From NCBI GenBank assembly GCA_024763365.1, contig JANTFO010000006.1, positions 1 to 45,241 on the forward strand: 45,241 bases of DNA, given 5' to 3'. The notes below the pieces were generated by a model that was given only the letters and a program-made list of their open reading frames with translations, did no database searches and had not been told where the DNA came from. A program made the position numbers and the translations under genes. This stretch comes from Flavobacteriaceae bacterium (GTDB lineage Bacteria; Bacteroidota; Bacteroidia; Flavobacteriales; Flavobacteriaceae). Shown here piece after piece: positions 27,139 to 37,799 of this stretch; position 1 is the first letter of the stretch, and each line of letters starts with the position of its first letter.

Positions 27139-27141
27139 ACA

Positions 27142-28323
27142 TCATCTCTTTATCAATTTTTGTTGTATTATTCCATTTTTAAAAAACATTTTTAGTATAT
27201 ATATTCCATCAACTAATTCTGATACTTGATATTTTTCTTGATTTCCACAAGTTTTAATCAATTCTCCTGTGATAGAATATATTTTTATTTGTTTTACCTG
27301 TTGTTCCTTCTCAATATAGAAAGTTTCAAAAACCGGATTTGGATAAACTATTAAGGTATCTGTTAAACCGTAATCAACGATACCAATAGCATCGCATTCT
27401 GCTTGTGTTTCAACAAATGTACTTCCCGGATCAACATTCAACCAATTATCTGTACTGTATTGCGCATCATCCACAAAAATACATGTTAAGTTTGGGTTCC
27501 CTGTGGAGACAAAGTCAGTTACAATTGTGTTGTTTCCGTTTCTAAAATCAAGGCTTGTTAAATAGTTATTATTACACCTAAAACGCCATATACCAGAATT
27601 ATTTGTCAGGTCTAAAACAGATATTTGGTTCCAAGCACACTCAAACCTTCCTAAAATTGTATTTTGACTTATATCAATATCTTGGATTTCATTATCATTA
27701 ACCTCAAGATGTTCTAATAGTGTATTTTGATTTACATCTATTGCGGGTATATTGTTAGCAGAACATTTTAAAGTTTCCAACAACGGGTTTTGTGTGATAA
27801 TTAGTTCAGAAATACTATTTGATTCACATTTTAAAGTTTCCAACAATGGATTTTGGGACACATCTAGTGCTAATAGACCATTATTTCCACATTCTAGAAA
27901 AACAAGATTTGGATTATTCTGAACCGAAAGAGTCAATAAATCATTACCATAACAATCTAAATATTCTAAACTGGTATTATTGCTTAAATCCAGATCTGTC
28001 AATTCATTCCACCTACAATCCAAATATGTAAGAGCAGTATTCTGACTCAGGTCCATAAAGCTTATGAGACACAAATTTACATCTAAGTATTCTAAACTAC
28101 TAAATCCTTCAATCCCTTCTAAAGTATATATTACATTTGTTAGGTGTAAGTTAGTAATGATATCAATATCAGAGGTTAAAACCTGCCCATCTAGAATTCC
28201 TTCGGAATCTATTCCAAGGTCTATGAGATTTTGTTCAAATCCACTATCCGGAATAGCTGTATATTGGGCTTGTAAAAATCCAATATTTGCTATAAAAAGA
28301 AAAAGAAAAAGAAATTTATTCAT
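27142..28323 (-). CDS. Leucine-rich-repeat secreted protein with T9SS type A sorting domain
   Basis: Signal peptide; ~21-residue repeats (LDVSQNPLLETLKCESNSISEL...); C-terminal VYPNPVFETFYIE...DGIYILKMFFKNGIIQQKLIKR. Confidence 0.88.
   Translation of the reverse strand: MNKFLFLFLFIANIGFLQAQYTAIPDSGFEQNLIDLGIDSEGILDGQVLTSDIDIITNLHLTNVIYTLEGIEGFSSLEYLDVNLCLISFMDLSQNTALTYLDCRWNELTDLDLSNNTSLEYLDCYGNDLLTLSVQNNPNLVFLECGNNGLLALDVSQNPLLETLKCESNSISELIITQNPLLETLKCSANNIPAIDVNQNTLLEHLEVNDNEIQDIDISQNTILGRFECAWNQISVLDLTNNSGIWRFRCNNNYLTSLDFRNGNNTIVTDFVSTGNPNLTCIFVDDAQYSTDNWLNVDPGSTFVETQAECDAIGIVDYGLTDTLIVYPNPVFETFYIEKEQQVKQIKIYSITGELIKTCGNQEKYQVSELVDGIYILKMFFKNGIIQQKLIKR
27763..27846. repeat. 21-bp exact direct repeat at 63-bp spacing inside the LRR gene
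   Basis: ACATTTTAAAGTTTCCAACAA at 27763 and 27826. Confidence 0.85.
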
Positions 28324-29824
28324 TATTTTTTATTATTATATTTTGCTCTTGGCTACCATCGTTATATTGCTTGTCAATTTTATATAAACCATTAATTAAG
28401 TCTGGAATTAAATTTGAATCATTTATTTGTAAGGAATCTTTTGGATAAATAGTGACATTTGTGTTTATAACGCCATCATTGAACTTTGTAATACTTCCAC
28501 TTGATGCACTTTTATTCCAATTATTCCAACATTTATGCGGTATTGAATTGTCTGATTGATTTATTCTAATTGCTGAATGGTTTGGGTGTTTAACTCTACC
28601 TGTTAAGTCTGTTTTTGGCTGTGAGTGTACAATTATAGTAGTATAGGAAAATGTCTGACCATAAGGAGTTGGTGATACATACTGCTCGTTACTGCCATCT
28701 CCACACTCTACAAAATAATAATCAAAACCTGGTTGAAAATGTGGTGGATTTGCAAGATACTCTAGATAATTACCACTAGTAAAATAAACTCCTTCATAGG
28801 GCTCATACAGTGAAGCAATAGTAGTCAATTTTTGTTGCAACACTCCAAAAATATCATTTTCAATGGCTTCTCGCATCCTTACACCTTGGCCATCTGAAAA
28901 ATGGTCTCGTAAACCATCTAGATCTAAATAGTCAAGAAAATTATTAATTTCGTCCACTAGATCTACATACATTTCTCCAACTTCATCCACTATTCTGGGG
29001 TCTGCTACAAAATATTTGACATGGGGATTGCTTGAGTAATCTACGCAGGCATGTTGTTTATAGGACCAGAATGCAGCACTTGTATCAATAACAAAATCAC
29101 CTGCTTCGTCTGCATTATAATATTGATTGTTTGGATCTCTGGTGACGTTTTCGGGGCTTGTTGGATACGTGTCTGGATAAACTGGAGTTGGGTCAAACTT
29201 TGGAATTGCCAATCTGGGTAGAGGATTATCATCACATAGAGGCAAGTTATCATAAATAAAATCTGTTGAAGGAAGGGTTCCGTCGAAAATATGCAAAAGT
29301 GATAACGCATGACCCATTTCATGGATAATAGATGTATTTGTTTCACTCTTGAAATTAGTATATTTACAGAAGACATCTGAGTACTGAAAATAGGCAGCAT
29401 TACCTATTGGCGCAACAAAAAGATTAATACTTTCATCATCATAGTTTCCTGTGTCTATTACTTCGTCTCGAAGTTCGGTCCAAGTTGGACCTACAACCAC
29501 AAATGCATCATCATCAAGACACTTTATTCCGTTATACTTAAAAAAGATATTAAACTGATTAAACTCAATATTCAATCTAGCAACGGCTCTCATAAAGTCG
29601 TCCTCTGTTACTCCAAGTATGTTTTCACCATTACTATTTCTAGTTAGATGAAACAAAAGTCTTAACACATATGGGTCGTCAGCCGAAAAGTCAGATTTGA
29701 CCGTTCTAGAAAAATTGGCCGTATTGTACATTTCAGGATGTGGCACAAAAAAGCATCCATCGGCATCGTTTTGTCCAAACATTGATAAGGATAATACAAA
29801 TAAGATAAATAATAATTTTCTCAC
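28316..29824 (-). CDS. Secreted zinc metalloprotease (metzincin, HExxHxxxxxH), probable T9SS cargo
   Basis: Signal peptide MRKLLFILFVLSLSMFGQ; SIIHEMGHALSLLHIF; C-terminal NGLYKIDKQYNDGSQEQNIIIKNNE resembles a T9SS type A end. Confidence 0.8.
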   Translation of the reverse strand: MRKLLFILFVLSLSMFGQNDADGCFFVPHPEMYNTANFSRTVKSDFSADDPYVLRLLFHLTRNSNGENILGVTEDDFMRAVARLNIEFNQFNIFFKYNGIKCLDDDAFVVVGPTWTELRDEVIDTGNYDDESINLFVAPIGNAAYFQYSDVFCKYTNFKSETNTSIIHEMGHALSLLHIFDGTLPSTDFIYDNLPLCDDNPLPRLAIPKFDPTPVYPDTYPTSPENVTRDPNNQYYNADEAGDFVIDTSAAFWSYKQHACVDYSSNPHVKYFVADPRIVDEVGEMYVDLVDEINNFLDYLDLDGLRDHFSDGQGVRMREAIENDIFGVLQQKLTTIASLYEPYEGVYFTSGNYLEYLANPPHFQPGFDYYFVECGDGSNEQYVSPTPYGQTFSYTTIIVHSQPKTDLTGRVKHPNHSAIRINQSDNSIPHKCWNNWNKSASSGSITKFNDGVINTNVTIYPKDSLQINDSNLIPDLINGLYKIDKQYNDGSQEQNIIIKNNE

Positions 29825-29836
29825 AATTACAAATTT

Positions 29837-32557
29837 TCAATACTCCTTTTCCACAAAACCAATCTTAGGATCCAATATTTCCAGGATCAAAGCCTCTATA
29901 TATTCCATAAACATCCCTAATCTTTCCGAAGTAATGGTATAATCTTTTTGACGCCCTTCCCCAAAATTGACCGGTAATAATCCTGCGTTCAGATTTTTAA
30001 AACTATAAATACCGGCTAGTATGGGTAGGCCTATAACCTCAGGATGCTTTTGCGTGTACATATAGGCGTAGAGCAGTACTTGTAGAGCTTTGGAATATTT
30101 ATAATCTGTGATGAGCTTGTCAAGATCACTCGCTTTTAATTGGCTTCTTTCCACTTTTCCGGATTTGTAATCGATGATACGTAATTGATTGTCATACAAA
30201 TCAATACGGTCAATTATGCCTTTAAAATTGACCGGGATATCTAGTTTTTTAAACGACACTTTTGTTTCTACCTGCTCTTCAAGTGCCAGTATTTTTATTT
30301 GGTGTCCGGCTTTGAGTTCGGCTATTTCTTTTTGGACAAAACGACGTATAAATTGTATGATAATCTCCAAAATGAGTTTGTTCTTTCCGGTATGGATCTG
30401 TTTGCTTTTATAAATTTTGACAAATGTATCCACCACCATGTTTCTTATGTTTGTAAGGATGCCTTCCAGATGATTAACTTCTAAATGTTTTCCAACAAAA
30501 GGGGTATACAATCGCTCTAAGCTTTCATGTAAGATACTACCCAGGGTATTGTCGGCAGCCGACTCCTCAATTTCTTCCCGTTCATCGAGTTTTAACACAT
30601 ATTGTTGGTAAAAAGCAATAGGGTTGTAGATATAAGAGATGAGGGCCGAAGGAGAAATTTTTTCCTGAAGAAGGTCTTTTAGTTCCCGGATCAACTTCGG
30701 GGTTATGGGAATAGAAATGGGTTCTGTTTTTTGATAGTTTACCGGTACGGAAACCTCATGATGTTCCACATTTGGCAAAGCCCAAAGCAATTGTTGTAAG
30801 AACCGGCTCATCTCGCCACCACCCATTACATCTACCTGATTATTGTAAAGTAAGTGTATTTCTTTGCTTTTAGAAAGCAAGTCCAAAAACAATAGATTGG
30901 TCATCTTAGTTTCTTCATGATGTGTTTTTAAAGCATAGGTTTTTCGAATATCAAAGGGGATAAAACTAGCTTTTTTACTCGTATTAGGGAAAATGCCTTC
31001 GTTCATAGATGTAATGATAACGCGCTCAAAATCAATATTCTGTGATTCTAAAAAACCCATAATTTGGAGACCTTTTAGGGGTTCTCCGATAAAGTTAATC
31101 AATTCATTATCAATCAGGTTTGAGTATATCTTAAACAAAGAACTCAGATTTATTTCTTTCAAATTGTCTTCGACAGATTGAATCAATTGGAGGTTGAGTT
31201 GTAGGTGTTTTTGTAGGATTTCGACAGCATTTTTATCTTGAAGAGAATATATAAATTCATTAATCCTTTCTAAGAGTGATAAAGATTTGTTCGCTTCAAC
31301 AAGTAGGAAAAGATCAAGAAAAGCTTTGGGCATATTTTTACCAAAAAGCTTCTTTATGTTATTGATATCAAAATATCTATTGTTGTTTTGTCTAATAGAA
31401 ATCACTGTTTTTTGAATTTCCGGTAGGTTTTTTAAAATGAAAGGATGTTCTAAGACACGTAAAAAATCTTTGTAATAGACTTCTTTTTTTTCTTTATTTT
31501 GATAGGATAGGTGAAGTTTAAACAGATCTTTAATTACTTGAGAAACAGGCTGGTATTTGAGTGATAAACCCATCGTAATATTGATATCATGAATCTCATC
31601 CGGAATGCTGTTCAATGCCACAGGTAAGGTTTTTTGGTCGGCTAAAATCCATGCGGTATTTTCTAATGAATTTTGCGAAGACAATAGTTCAGCTGCATAT
31701 TTCATCATGCTCACTTGTTGGGGCAAAGCATAAAGTTGAATCTTTTTTGGGGTTGGTTTATATTCGGCTTTAATAATAGTATTATGTTCTTTAAATTCAG
31801 CCCATTTATTGAGGTATTGATCAAGGTAAGTGTTGTTAATGATATTATTCAACTTAGATTCGGAATAGCGATACCAATAATTTTCAGCTCGATTTATTTT
31901 CAGCAATTTTTCAATAATCTTTTCTTCGGTTTTTCGCAGGTAATTGAAACCGACAAAAATGAAATGTGTGTTGGTTTTAGAGATATAGGAATCCAGATTT
32001 TCAAGGGCTATTTTAAACATAAGCCCTTGATTGACTCGTCCGTTGTTTATTAAATTTTGGGAAAGGGCTGTATAATAAGCGTCAATGTTTTGGAAGAAAG
32101 TAAGATATTTATTAGAAAGTTCGGTTTGAGGTTCCCAATTTTGAATTTCATTAATTCGTTTTAAATCTCGAAAGATATCTTTTTGTGAGACGAGTTCAAT
32201 ATCTATTTCATTGTAATCATTTAGGAGTGTTGGCGCCCAATTACTTAAACTTTCAAAGCTTTCTCGGTCTTTTTCAGAAGTTACTTTTTGATAGACCTTA
32301 TAAAATTCAAACAAAAGTGCGATTTCTGATATTTTGGTCAGGCCGCTTATTTCTTCAACCAGGTAATCAAAAGTGATGATTTTGGGAAGAAATCCGGTAT
32401 GTTTCATCAATTGTATTAGTTCATTTTTCACGTAAATTCCTCCTCTATGATTGGGAAGTACAAAGCAAACATTTGCCAAACCCTGATGTTTAGCAAGAAC
32501 CTTATTAGCTACTTTTGAAAGAAATGATGGCATGGGTTCGTAAAAGTTTATCAACAA
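29837..32557 (-). CDS. PD-(D/E)XK nuclease family protein (AddB-like)
   Basis: 906 aa; N-terminal helicase-like VCFVLPNHRGG; C-terminal GIIDRIDLYDNQLRIIDYKSGK nuclease motif. Confidence 0.85.
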   Translation of the reverse strand: MLINFYEPMPSFLSKVANKVLAKHQGLANVCFVLPNHRGGIYVKNELIQLMKHTGFLPKIITFDYLVEEISGLTKISEIALLFEFYKVYQKVTSEKDRESFESLSNWAPTLLNDYNEIDIELVSQKDIFRDLKRINEIQNWEPQTELSNKYLTFFQNIDAYYTALSQNLINNGRVNQGLMFKIALENLDSYISKTNTHFIFVGFNYLRKTEEKIIEKLLKINRAENYWYRYSESKLNNIINNTYLDQYLNKWAEFKEHNTIIKAEYKPTPKKIQLYALPQQVSMMKYAAELLSSQNSLENTAWILADQKTLPVALNSIPDEIHDINITMGLSLKYQPVSQVIKDLFKLHLSYQNKEKKEVYYKDFLRVLEHPFILKNLPEIQKTVISIRQNNNRYFDINNIKKLFGKNMPKAFLDLFLLVEANKSLSLLERINEFIYSLQDKNAVEILQKHLQLNLQLIQSVEDNLKEINLSSLFKIYSNLIDNELINFIGEPLKGLQIMGFLESQNIDFERVIITSMNEGIFPNTSKKASFIPFDIRKTYALKTHHEETKMTNLLFLDLLSKSKEIHLLYNNQVDVMGGGEMSRFLQQLLWALPNVEHHEVSVPVNYQKTEPISIPITPKLIRELKDLLQEKISPSALISYIYNPIAFYQQYVLKLDEREEIEESAADNTLGSILHESLERLYTPFVGKHLEVNHLEGILTNIRNMVVDTFVKIYKSKQIHTGKNKLILEIIIQFIRRFVQKEIAELKAGHQIKILALEEQVETKVSFKKLDIPVNFKGIIDRIDLYDNQLRIIDYKSGKVERSQLKASDLDKLITDYKYSKALQVLLYAYMYTQKHPEVIGLPILAGIYSFKNLNAGLLPVNFGEGRQKDYTITSERLGMFMEYIEALILEILDPKIGFVEKEY

Positions 32558-32601
32558 ACAAATTTACTATTAAAGGATTAAAAAAAATTTAAAGCAAAAA
32601 A

Positions 32602-32624
32602 AATCCCGCCGAAAAGGCGGGATT
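32602..32624 (-). terminator. Rho-independent terminator of the OmpA gene
   Basis: AATCCCGCC-GAAAA-GGCGGGATT; T-tract on the - strand side. Confidence 0.88.
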
Positions 32625-32647
32625 CTTTAATGATTTATAAGATGAAA

Positions 32648-34048
32648 TTATTTTTTCAAATTGATTTCAACACGTCTGTTTTCGGCTCTACCCGCAGCAG
32701 TTTTGTTGTCGGCAACAGGATAGTTTTCACCAAATCCTACAGCACTTAGTCTGCTAGCTGCAATACCTTTACCTACCAAATAGTCTCTTACAGCATTGGC
32801 TCTGCTATCAGATAATTTTTGGTTGTAAGCTTCAGCACCTTGGCTATCGGTATGACCTTCGATGATAAAGTTTGCTCTGTCAAACTCTTTCATGATAGCG
32901 GCGATAGCGTCTAATTTTTCAGTTACACCAGATTTGAAAGTAGATTTTGCAGAGTTAAAGTAAATAGTTTTGGCATAGTCTTTTAATTGTGCTTCTGCTT
33001 CAACTGAGATAACTTCTTTAGGAGCTGGACAACCGTCAAGTTCTTTTAATCCTGCTTCTTTAGGACATTTATCATCTTTATCTAAGATTCCGTCACCATC
33101 AGTATCAGGCCAAGGACAACCTTTATTGGCTGAAGGACCAGCTACTTCAGGACAAGCATCTTTTGCATCTACGATTCCGTCACCATCGGTATCAGGACAA
33201 CCTTTAAACTCTTTAAGCCCTTTTACTTCAGGACAAGAGTCATTAATATCACATATACCGTCACCGTCAGTATCAGGGCATCCATTGAATTCTACAGGAC
33301 CTGCTACGTTAGGACATTTGTCGTCACCATCTTTAATTCCATCACCATCAGTATCAGGACAACCTTGGAATGCTTCTAAACCAAAAGTATTTGGACAAGC
33401 ATCTTCGTCGTCATAGATACCATCACCATCAGTATCAACACCACCAAACTTAACTGATAAACCTAAATTGTGTTGGAAGTAAGGTTTGAATGCATCATCA
33501 AATGCATGATTGTATTTTGATTGAATATTCAATGCTACATTATCATGTAACCAGAAATCAAAGCCAAGACCTCCATCTAATTTACCATAACCGTCCCAGT
33601 CTAACCAGTCATATCCACCACCAACTGCTAAGTAAGGAGCAAACCAACCTTCAGAACCGAATAGGTTTCTCAAGTCATACTTGATAGCACCATTCGCGCT
33701 TAAGAAAGCCAAATCACCAGGATTATATTCAGGGGCATTTCCCATGATGGTGATTTTGTTTACATCTGCACCAATTTCTAAAGAGAAACCATCATTTAGA
33801 TATCTACCTACATGAATAGAAGAAATGGTAGGGATCATGTTGTAGTGATCTTGCATATTGAAAAACTCATCAAACATACCGGAATCATTACCGTTAGTGG
33901 TAAGATTTCCTTCATAATTGGTAGGATGATAGTCAATAGCATTGACACCAAAATTAATTGCCCATGGATTGTTCTTATCTTGGGCATTCAAGTTGATAAA
34001 ACCAACTGTTACTAACAAAGCCATAAAGGCAATTTTAAAACTTTTCAT
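32648..34048 (-). CDS. OmpA family protein with thrombospondin type 3 repeats
   Basis: Repeated [13 protein letters not shown] blocks; C-terminal [30 protein letters not shown]. Confidence 0.93.
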   Translation of the reverse strand: MKSFKIAFMALLVTVGFINLNAQDKNNPWAINFGVNAIDYHPTNYEGNLTTNGNDSGMFDEFFNMQDHYNMIPTISSIHVGRYLNDGFSLEIGADVNKITIMGNAPEYNPGDLAFLSANGAIKYDLRNLFGSEGWFAPYLAVGGGYDWLDWDGYGKLDGGLGFDFWLHDNVALNIQSKYNHAFDDAFKPYFQHNLGLSVKFGGVDTDGDGIYDDEDACPNTFGLEAFQGCPDTDGDGIKDGDDKCPNVAGPVEFNGCPDTDGDGICDINDSCPEVKGLKEFKGCPDTDGDGIVDAKDACPEVAGPSANKGCPWPDTDGDGILDKDDKCPKEAGLKELDGCPAPKEVISVEAEAQLKDYAKTIYFNSAKSTFKSGVTEKLDAIAAIMKEFDRANFIIEGHTDSQGAEAYNQKLSDSRANAVRDYLVGKGIAASRLSAVGFGENYPVADNKTAAGRAENRRVEINLKK

Positions 34049-34183
34049 ATTGAATTTACTTTTAATTAATTAGGATTATTTTCAAAATTACAAAAAATCC
34101 TTTATCCCAAAAGGAAATTTTGGCAAATTTATAACAAATTTCATAAATAATGAGCTTTTTCAATGAATATTGCTGACATATAT

Positions 34184-34825
34184 TTACTTTTTTCGGCTGA
34201 TGCTTATGCCATCTCTAATTGGTAAAATAATGGTTTCAAAATCTTTATGCATGCTGATTTTTTTGTTAAAAACATGTATTTGTTGGGTGTCAAGGTCATT
34301 TACAGCAATCTTATTAGTTACTTTTCCACCCCATAATACGTTGTCACTAAGCAATATACCACCTGAAGTTAATTTGTCATAGATCAAATCTAGATACTGT
34401 GGGTAATTTTTTTTATCAGCGTCTAAAAAGATCAAATCAAACTTCACATCAAGCTTAGGTATTATCTGAAGTGCCTCTCCGGTATATTTGATAATTTTTT
34501 TTGAATATATAGATTTTCGAAAGTATTTTTCCTGAATTTTCAGCAATTCGTCATTTTTGTCTAGGGTGTGAATTAGGCCATTTTTACTTAGTCCTTCTGC
34601 TAAACAAAGTGTTGCATAACCGGTATAAGTGCCTATTTCTAATATATTTTTCGGTTGAATCATTTTTGAAAGTAAGGCTAGTAGACGTCCTTGAGCAGGG
34701 CCACTTAACATGCGAGGAGCAATCACTTTTTGCCAGGTTTCACGTCTTAGTTCTTGTAGAATTTTAGGTTCCGGAGAAGAATATTTTAGGACATAGTCCA
34801 TGATTTTTTCATCGATAAGTTGCAT
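34184..34825 (-). CDS. Class I SAM-dependent O-methyltransferase
   Basis: ILEIGTYTGYATLCLAEGL, FDLIFLDADKKNYPQYLD, GGILLSDNVLWGG. Confidence 0.92.
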   Translation of the reverse strand: MQLIDEKIMDYVLKYSSPEPKILQELRRETWQKVIAPRMLSGPAQGRLLALLSKMIQPKNILEIGTYTGYATLCLAEGLSKNGLIHTLDKNDELLKIQEKYFRKSIYSKKIIKYTGEALQIIPKLDVKFDLIFLDADKKNYPQYLDLIYDKLTSGGILLSDNVLWGGKVTNKIAVNDLDTQQIHVFNKKISMHKDFETIILPIRDGISISRKK

Positions 34826-34929
34826 AGTATTATTTTTAATTTGATCATTAAAAATATTAAATTTATCTTAATTATACCCCTTTAGATTATCGTATATTAG
34901 CCCATTGAAAAACTGATAAAAAATATAAA

Positions 34930-35949
34930 ATGCGAATTATTATCCCTATGGCCGGTATTGGTTCACGCTTAAAACCTCATACTTTGACTGTGCCAAAACC
35001 CCTAACCAAAATAGCCGGGAAGTCAATAGTGGAAAGATTGTTGGAAGAAATTGTTCAAGTGGTAGGACAAAAAGTCACCGATATTGCCTTTATCATAGGG
35101 CCAAAATCTAAAGGTTTCCCCGAAAATATAGAAGCGCAATTAGCCGAAATTGCAAGCAGTTTAAATAGTAAAGCACATGTTTTTGTTCAAGAACAAGCTT
35201 TGGGAACGGCTCATGCCATCTATCAGGCAGCAGCGGTATTAGAAGGTCCCTGTGTAGTGGCTTTTGCCGATACACTTTTTAAAGCGGATTTTACACTAGA
35301 CGATAAAGCCGACGGAGTTATTTGGGTAAAAAAAATTCCTAACCCAGAACAATTTGGTGTGGTAAAATTACAAGATGGGTATATCACTGATTTTGTGGAA
35401 AAACCAGACACATTTGTGTCGGATTTGGCCATTATTGGGATATATTATTTCAAAGAAGGTGAAAAATTAAAACAAGAAATTAATCTTTTAATTGATAATA
35501 ATATTAGAGGAAAGGGTGGAGAGTATCAAATTACAGATGCTTTGGAAAACCTAAAAAGAAATGGCGCTAAACTGGTGCCCGGAACGGTAGATGATTGGAT
35601 GGATTGTGGCAATAAGAACGAAACAGTGATAACCCATCACAAAGTTTTGGATTATGAAGCAGCAGATGGAAAAAATCTTGTTTCCAAAAAAGTAACATTA
35701 AAAAATAGCAAGATTATACCGCCATGTTATATAGGCGAAGATGTCGTGATTAAAGATAGCACCATAGGGCCTCACGTTTCGTTAGGTAAAAACTGTAAAG
35801 TGACAAACAGTACTATTAAAGATTCTTTGATTCAAGATGATACCGTAATTTTGAATGCAGATTTGAAACAAAGTATGATAGGCAGCCATGTAAATTTTGA
35901 TGGTAAATTTAAATCCGTAAGTTTGGGAGATTATTCCAATCTAAAATAA
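34930..35949 (+). CDS. Sugar-phosphate nucleotidyltransferase with C-terminal left-handed beta-helix
   Basis: RIIIPMAGIGSRLKPHTLTVPKPLTKIAGKSIVERLLE; hexapeptide-type C-terminus. Confidence 0.9.
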   Translation: MRIIIPMAGIGSRLKPHTLTVPKPLTKIAGKSIVERLLEEIVQVVGQKVTDIAFIIGPKSKGFPENIEAQLAEIASSLNSKAHVFVQEQALGTAHAIYQAAAVLEGPCVVAFADTLFKADFTLDDKADGVIWVKKIPNPEQFGVVKLQDGYITDFVEKPDTFVSDLAIIGIYYFKEGEKLKQEINLLIDNNIRGKGGEYQITDALENLKRNGAKLVPGTVDDWMDCGNKNETVITHHKVLDYEAADGKNLVSKKVTLKNSKIIPPCYIGEDVVIKDSTIGPHVSLGKNCKVTNSTIKDSLIQDDTVILNADLKQSMIGSHVNFDGKFKSVSLGDYSNLK

Positions 35950-36935
35950 TGATTCGTAATTACTTTTACATATTATTTTTTCTAAGCCTTACCCACATTG
36001 GCTATTCTCAAGACGATACCGAAGAACATGCAGAGGCGATGGTTACTTTTTTACAAGATGAGTTAGAAATTGAAAAAAAATTACTGGAGTTTAAAAGTAA
36101 TTTTATCAATGCTTTGACAGCATATAACACAGAGAATTACTCCAAGGCCCTAGAAAGTTTAGGAAAGTGTGAAAGGATATATCCGGATAATAGATCAGTT
36201 TGGCTTCAAACAGCCAAAAATTATTTTGAATTAAAGAAATATGAGGACGCCCATCATTATTGTGATAAAATTCTCTCACAAGATGCTGAAAATTTTTGGG
36301 CATTATCTTTATCACGGGATATTTATGAAAGGCAATTTAACTTTGAGCAAGCTATTGATATTCAAAGAAGATTATATCAACGAAAAAATACCGAAGCAGA
36401 CCATTTATTAAGGCTTTATTACCGCACCAAAAATATGGAAGCCGGTAAAGCACTCATCGAAGAAATAGACCAAAATTCTATACCCGTCCTGTCCAAAGAT
36501 TTTTATAAGCAGTTTTTTAATAAAGAGCAAAATTTAGCAGATAAAACAAATGAATCCAATAATAGAGATGATGTTTTAACCAGCCATAAACATTCAAGCA
36601 CCAGGTCCAAAGCGCCAAAAAACAATTATCAAGCCCTGCAAAAAGATATAGAAAATGTATTTAAAGCTGGAGAGTTCAAAAAAGTAGTTTCTGATACAGA
36701 CAATGCTTTGGCTTTATACCCTACACAAGCTTATTTATATCTATTAAAAGGTAAAGCCCTTAATGAATTGACTAAATACCAGGAGGCAGCAAGTAATTTA
36801 GAAACTGGTTTGGATTTTGTTTTTGAAAATAATGTTTTGTTAAAAGGTTTTTATGAAGCTTTGATCAAAGCCTACATAGGCTTAAATAAAACCTCAAAAG
36901 CGGCTTATTATAAACAATTGGTACAAAAATTGTAA
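35949..36935 (+). CDS. Tetratricopeptide repeat protein, secreted
   Basis: Signal peptide; TPR-like helices (NYSKALESLGKCERIYPDNRSVWLQTAKNYFELKKYEDAHHYCDKIL); TAATG coupling with the upstream gene. Confidence 0.8.
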   Translation: MIRNYFYILFFLSLTHIGYSQDDTEEHAEAMVTFLQDELEIEKKLLEFKSNFINALTAYNTENYSKALESLGKCERIYPDNRSVWLQTAKNYFELKKYEDAHHYCDKILSQDAENFWALSLSRDIYERQFNFEQAIDIQRRLYQRKNTEADHLLRLYYRTKNMEAGKALIEEIDQNSIPVLSKDFYKQFFNKEQNLADKTNESNNRDDVLTSHKHSSTRSKAPKNNYQALQKDIENVFKAGEFKKVVSDTDNALALYPTQAYLYLLKGKALNELTKYQEAASNLETGLDFVFENNVLLKGFYEALIKAYIGLNKTSKAAYYKQLVQKL

Positions 36936-36971
36936 AAATCTACAAGGTTACTATATTTAATTTTAAGCAAT

Positions 36972-37751
36972 ATGAAATTATTTTTTCAGAAAAAGATTAC
37001 TTTACTTTTTGCATTCGTGATAACGCTATCTTCTTGTAAAACTACTACAACCAAAACCATTCGAATGAAAAATTATAGCACCCAAAAAATTATTCAAAAA
37101 TATCAAGAAGAAGAGTTTAATGCCGAGACCTTGTCTGCTAAACTCAAAGTAAAATATGACGATGGTAAAATAGCCCAAAATGTAAGCGTCAAACTGCGCA
37201 TGGAAAAAGATAAGGTTATTTGGATGAGTGCTTCATTTCTCGGTTTTCCCGTTGGAAAAATTAAAATAACCCCCCATGAAGTTGCCTTTTATGAAAAAAT
37301 TAAAGGCACCTATTTCCAAGGTAATTTTGGTTTGCTTTCAGATTTTTTGGGCACAAAAGTCGACTTTGAACAAGTTCAAAATATTTTGTTAGGACAAAGC
37401 CTTTTTCAATTAGATTCTGAAAATATTGAAAGCAAAATTAATGAGCAATCTTATTTATTATATCCAAAACCACAATCGGAATTATATGACATATATATTT
37501 GGATGAACCCGGTGTATTATAAATTGGATAGCCAGCAAGTGATATCCGGCCCTCAGGACAACCTGAAAATAGATTATGATGCTTATCAAAAAATAGATCA
37601 TGAGTTTTTACCTAAAGATGTTTCCATAAAAGCGCATCACAAACAAAAAAAGACATTAGTAAATATGGAGTATAAGCAAATTGAACTCAATAAAGCATTG
37701 AGCTTTCCGTTTGACATTCCAAGTGGATATAAAAAAATCACCATTAAATAA
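36972..37751 (+). CDS. DUF4292 domain-containing lipoprotein
   Basis: Lipobox-like TLSSCKT; LSAKLKVKYDDGKIAQNVSVKLRMEKDKVIWMSASFLGFPVGKI. Confidence 0.75.
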   Translation: MKLFFQKKITLLFAFVITLSSCKTTTTKTIRMKNYSTQKIIQKYQEEEFNAETLSAKLKVKYDDGKIAQNVSVKLRMEKDKVIWMSASFLGFPVGKIKITPHEVAFYEKIKGTYFQGNFGLLSDFLGTKVDFEQVQNILLGQSLFQLDSENIESKINEQSYLLYPKPQSELYDIYIWMNPVYYKLDSQQVISGPQDNLKIDYDAYQKIDHEFLPKDVSIKAHHKQKKTLVNMEYKQIELNKALSFPFDIPSGYKKITIK

Positions 37752-37799
37752 AAAATTCCGATAAAATGAATATTTTTATATTTCTATAATTTTGTAAAA

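Noticed and set aside
29041-29400. 119-aa ORF within the metalloprotease gene
   Set aside because: Same strand, different frame from a well-supported metalloprotease; no recognisable domain.
33126-33416. 96-aa antisense ORF in the OmpA gene
   Set aside because: Repetitive shadow translation of the thrombospondin type 3 repeats.
33080-33440. Repeated CCATCAGTATCAGGACA-like units as a possible CRISPR array
   Set aside because: In-frame coding repeats (PDTDGDGI) of an OmpA protein, not separated by unique spacers.
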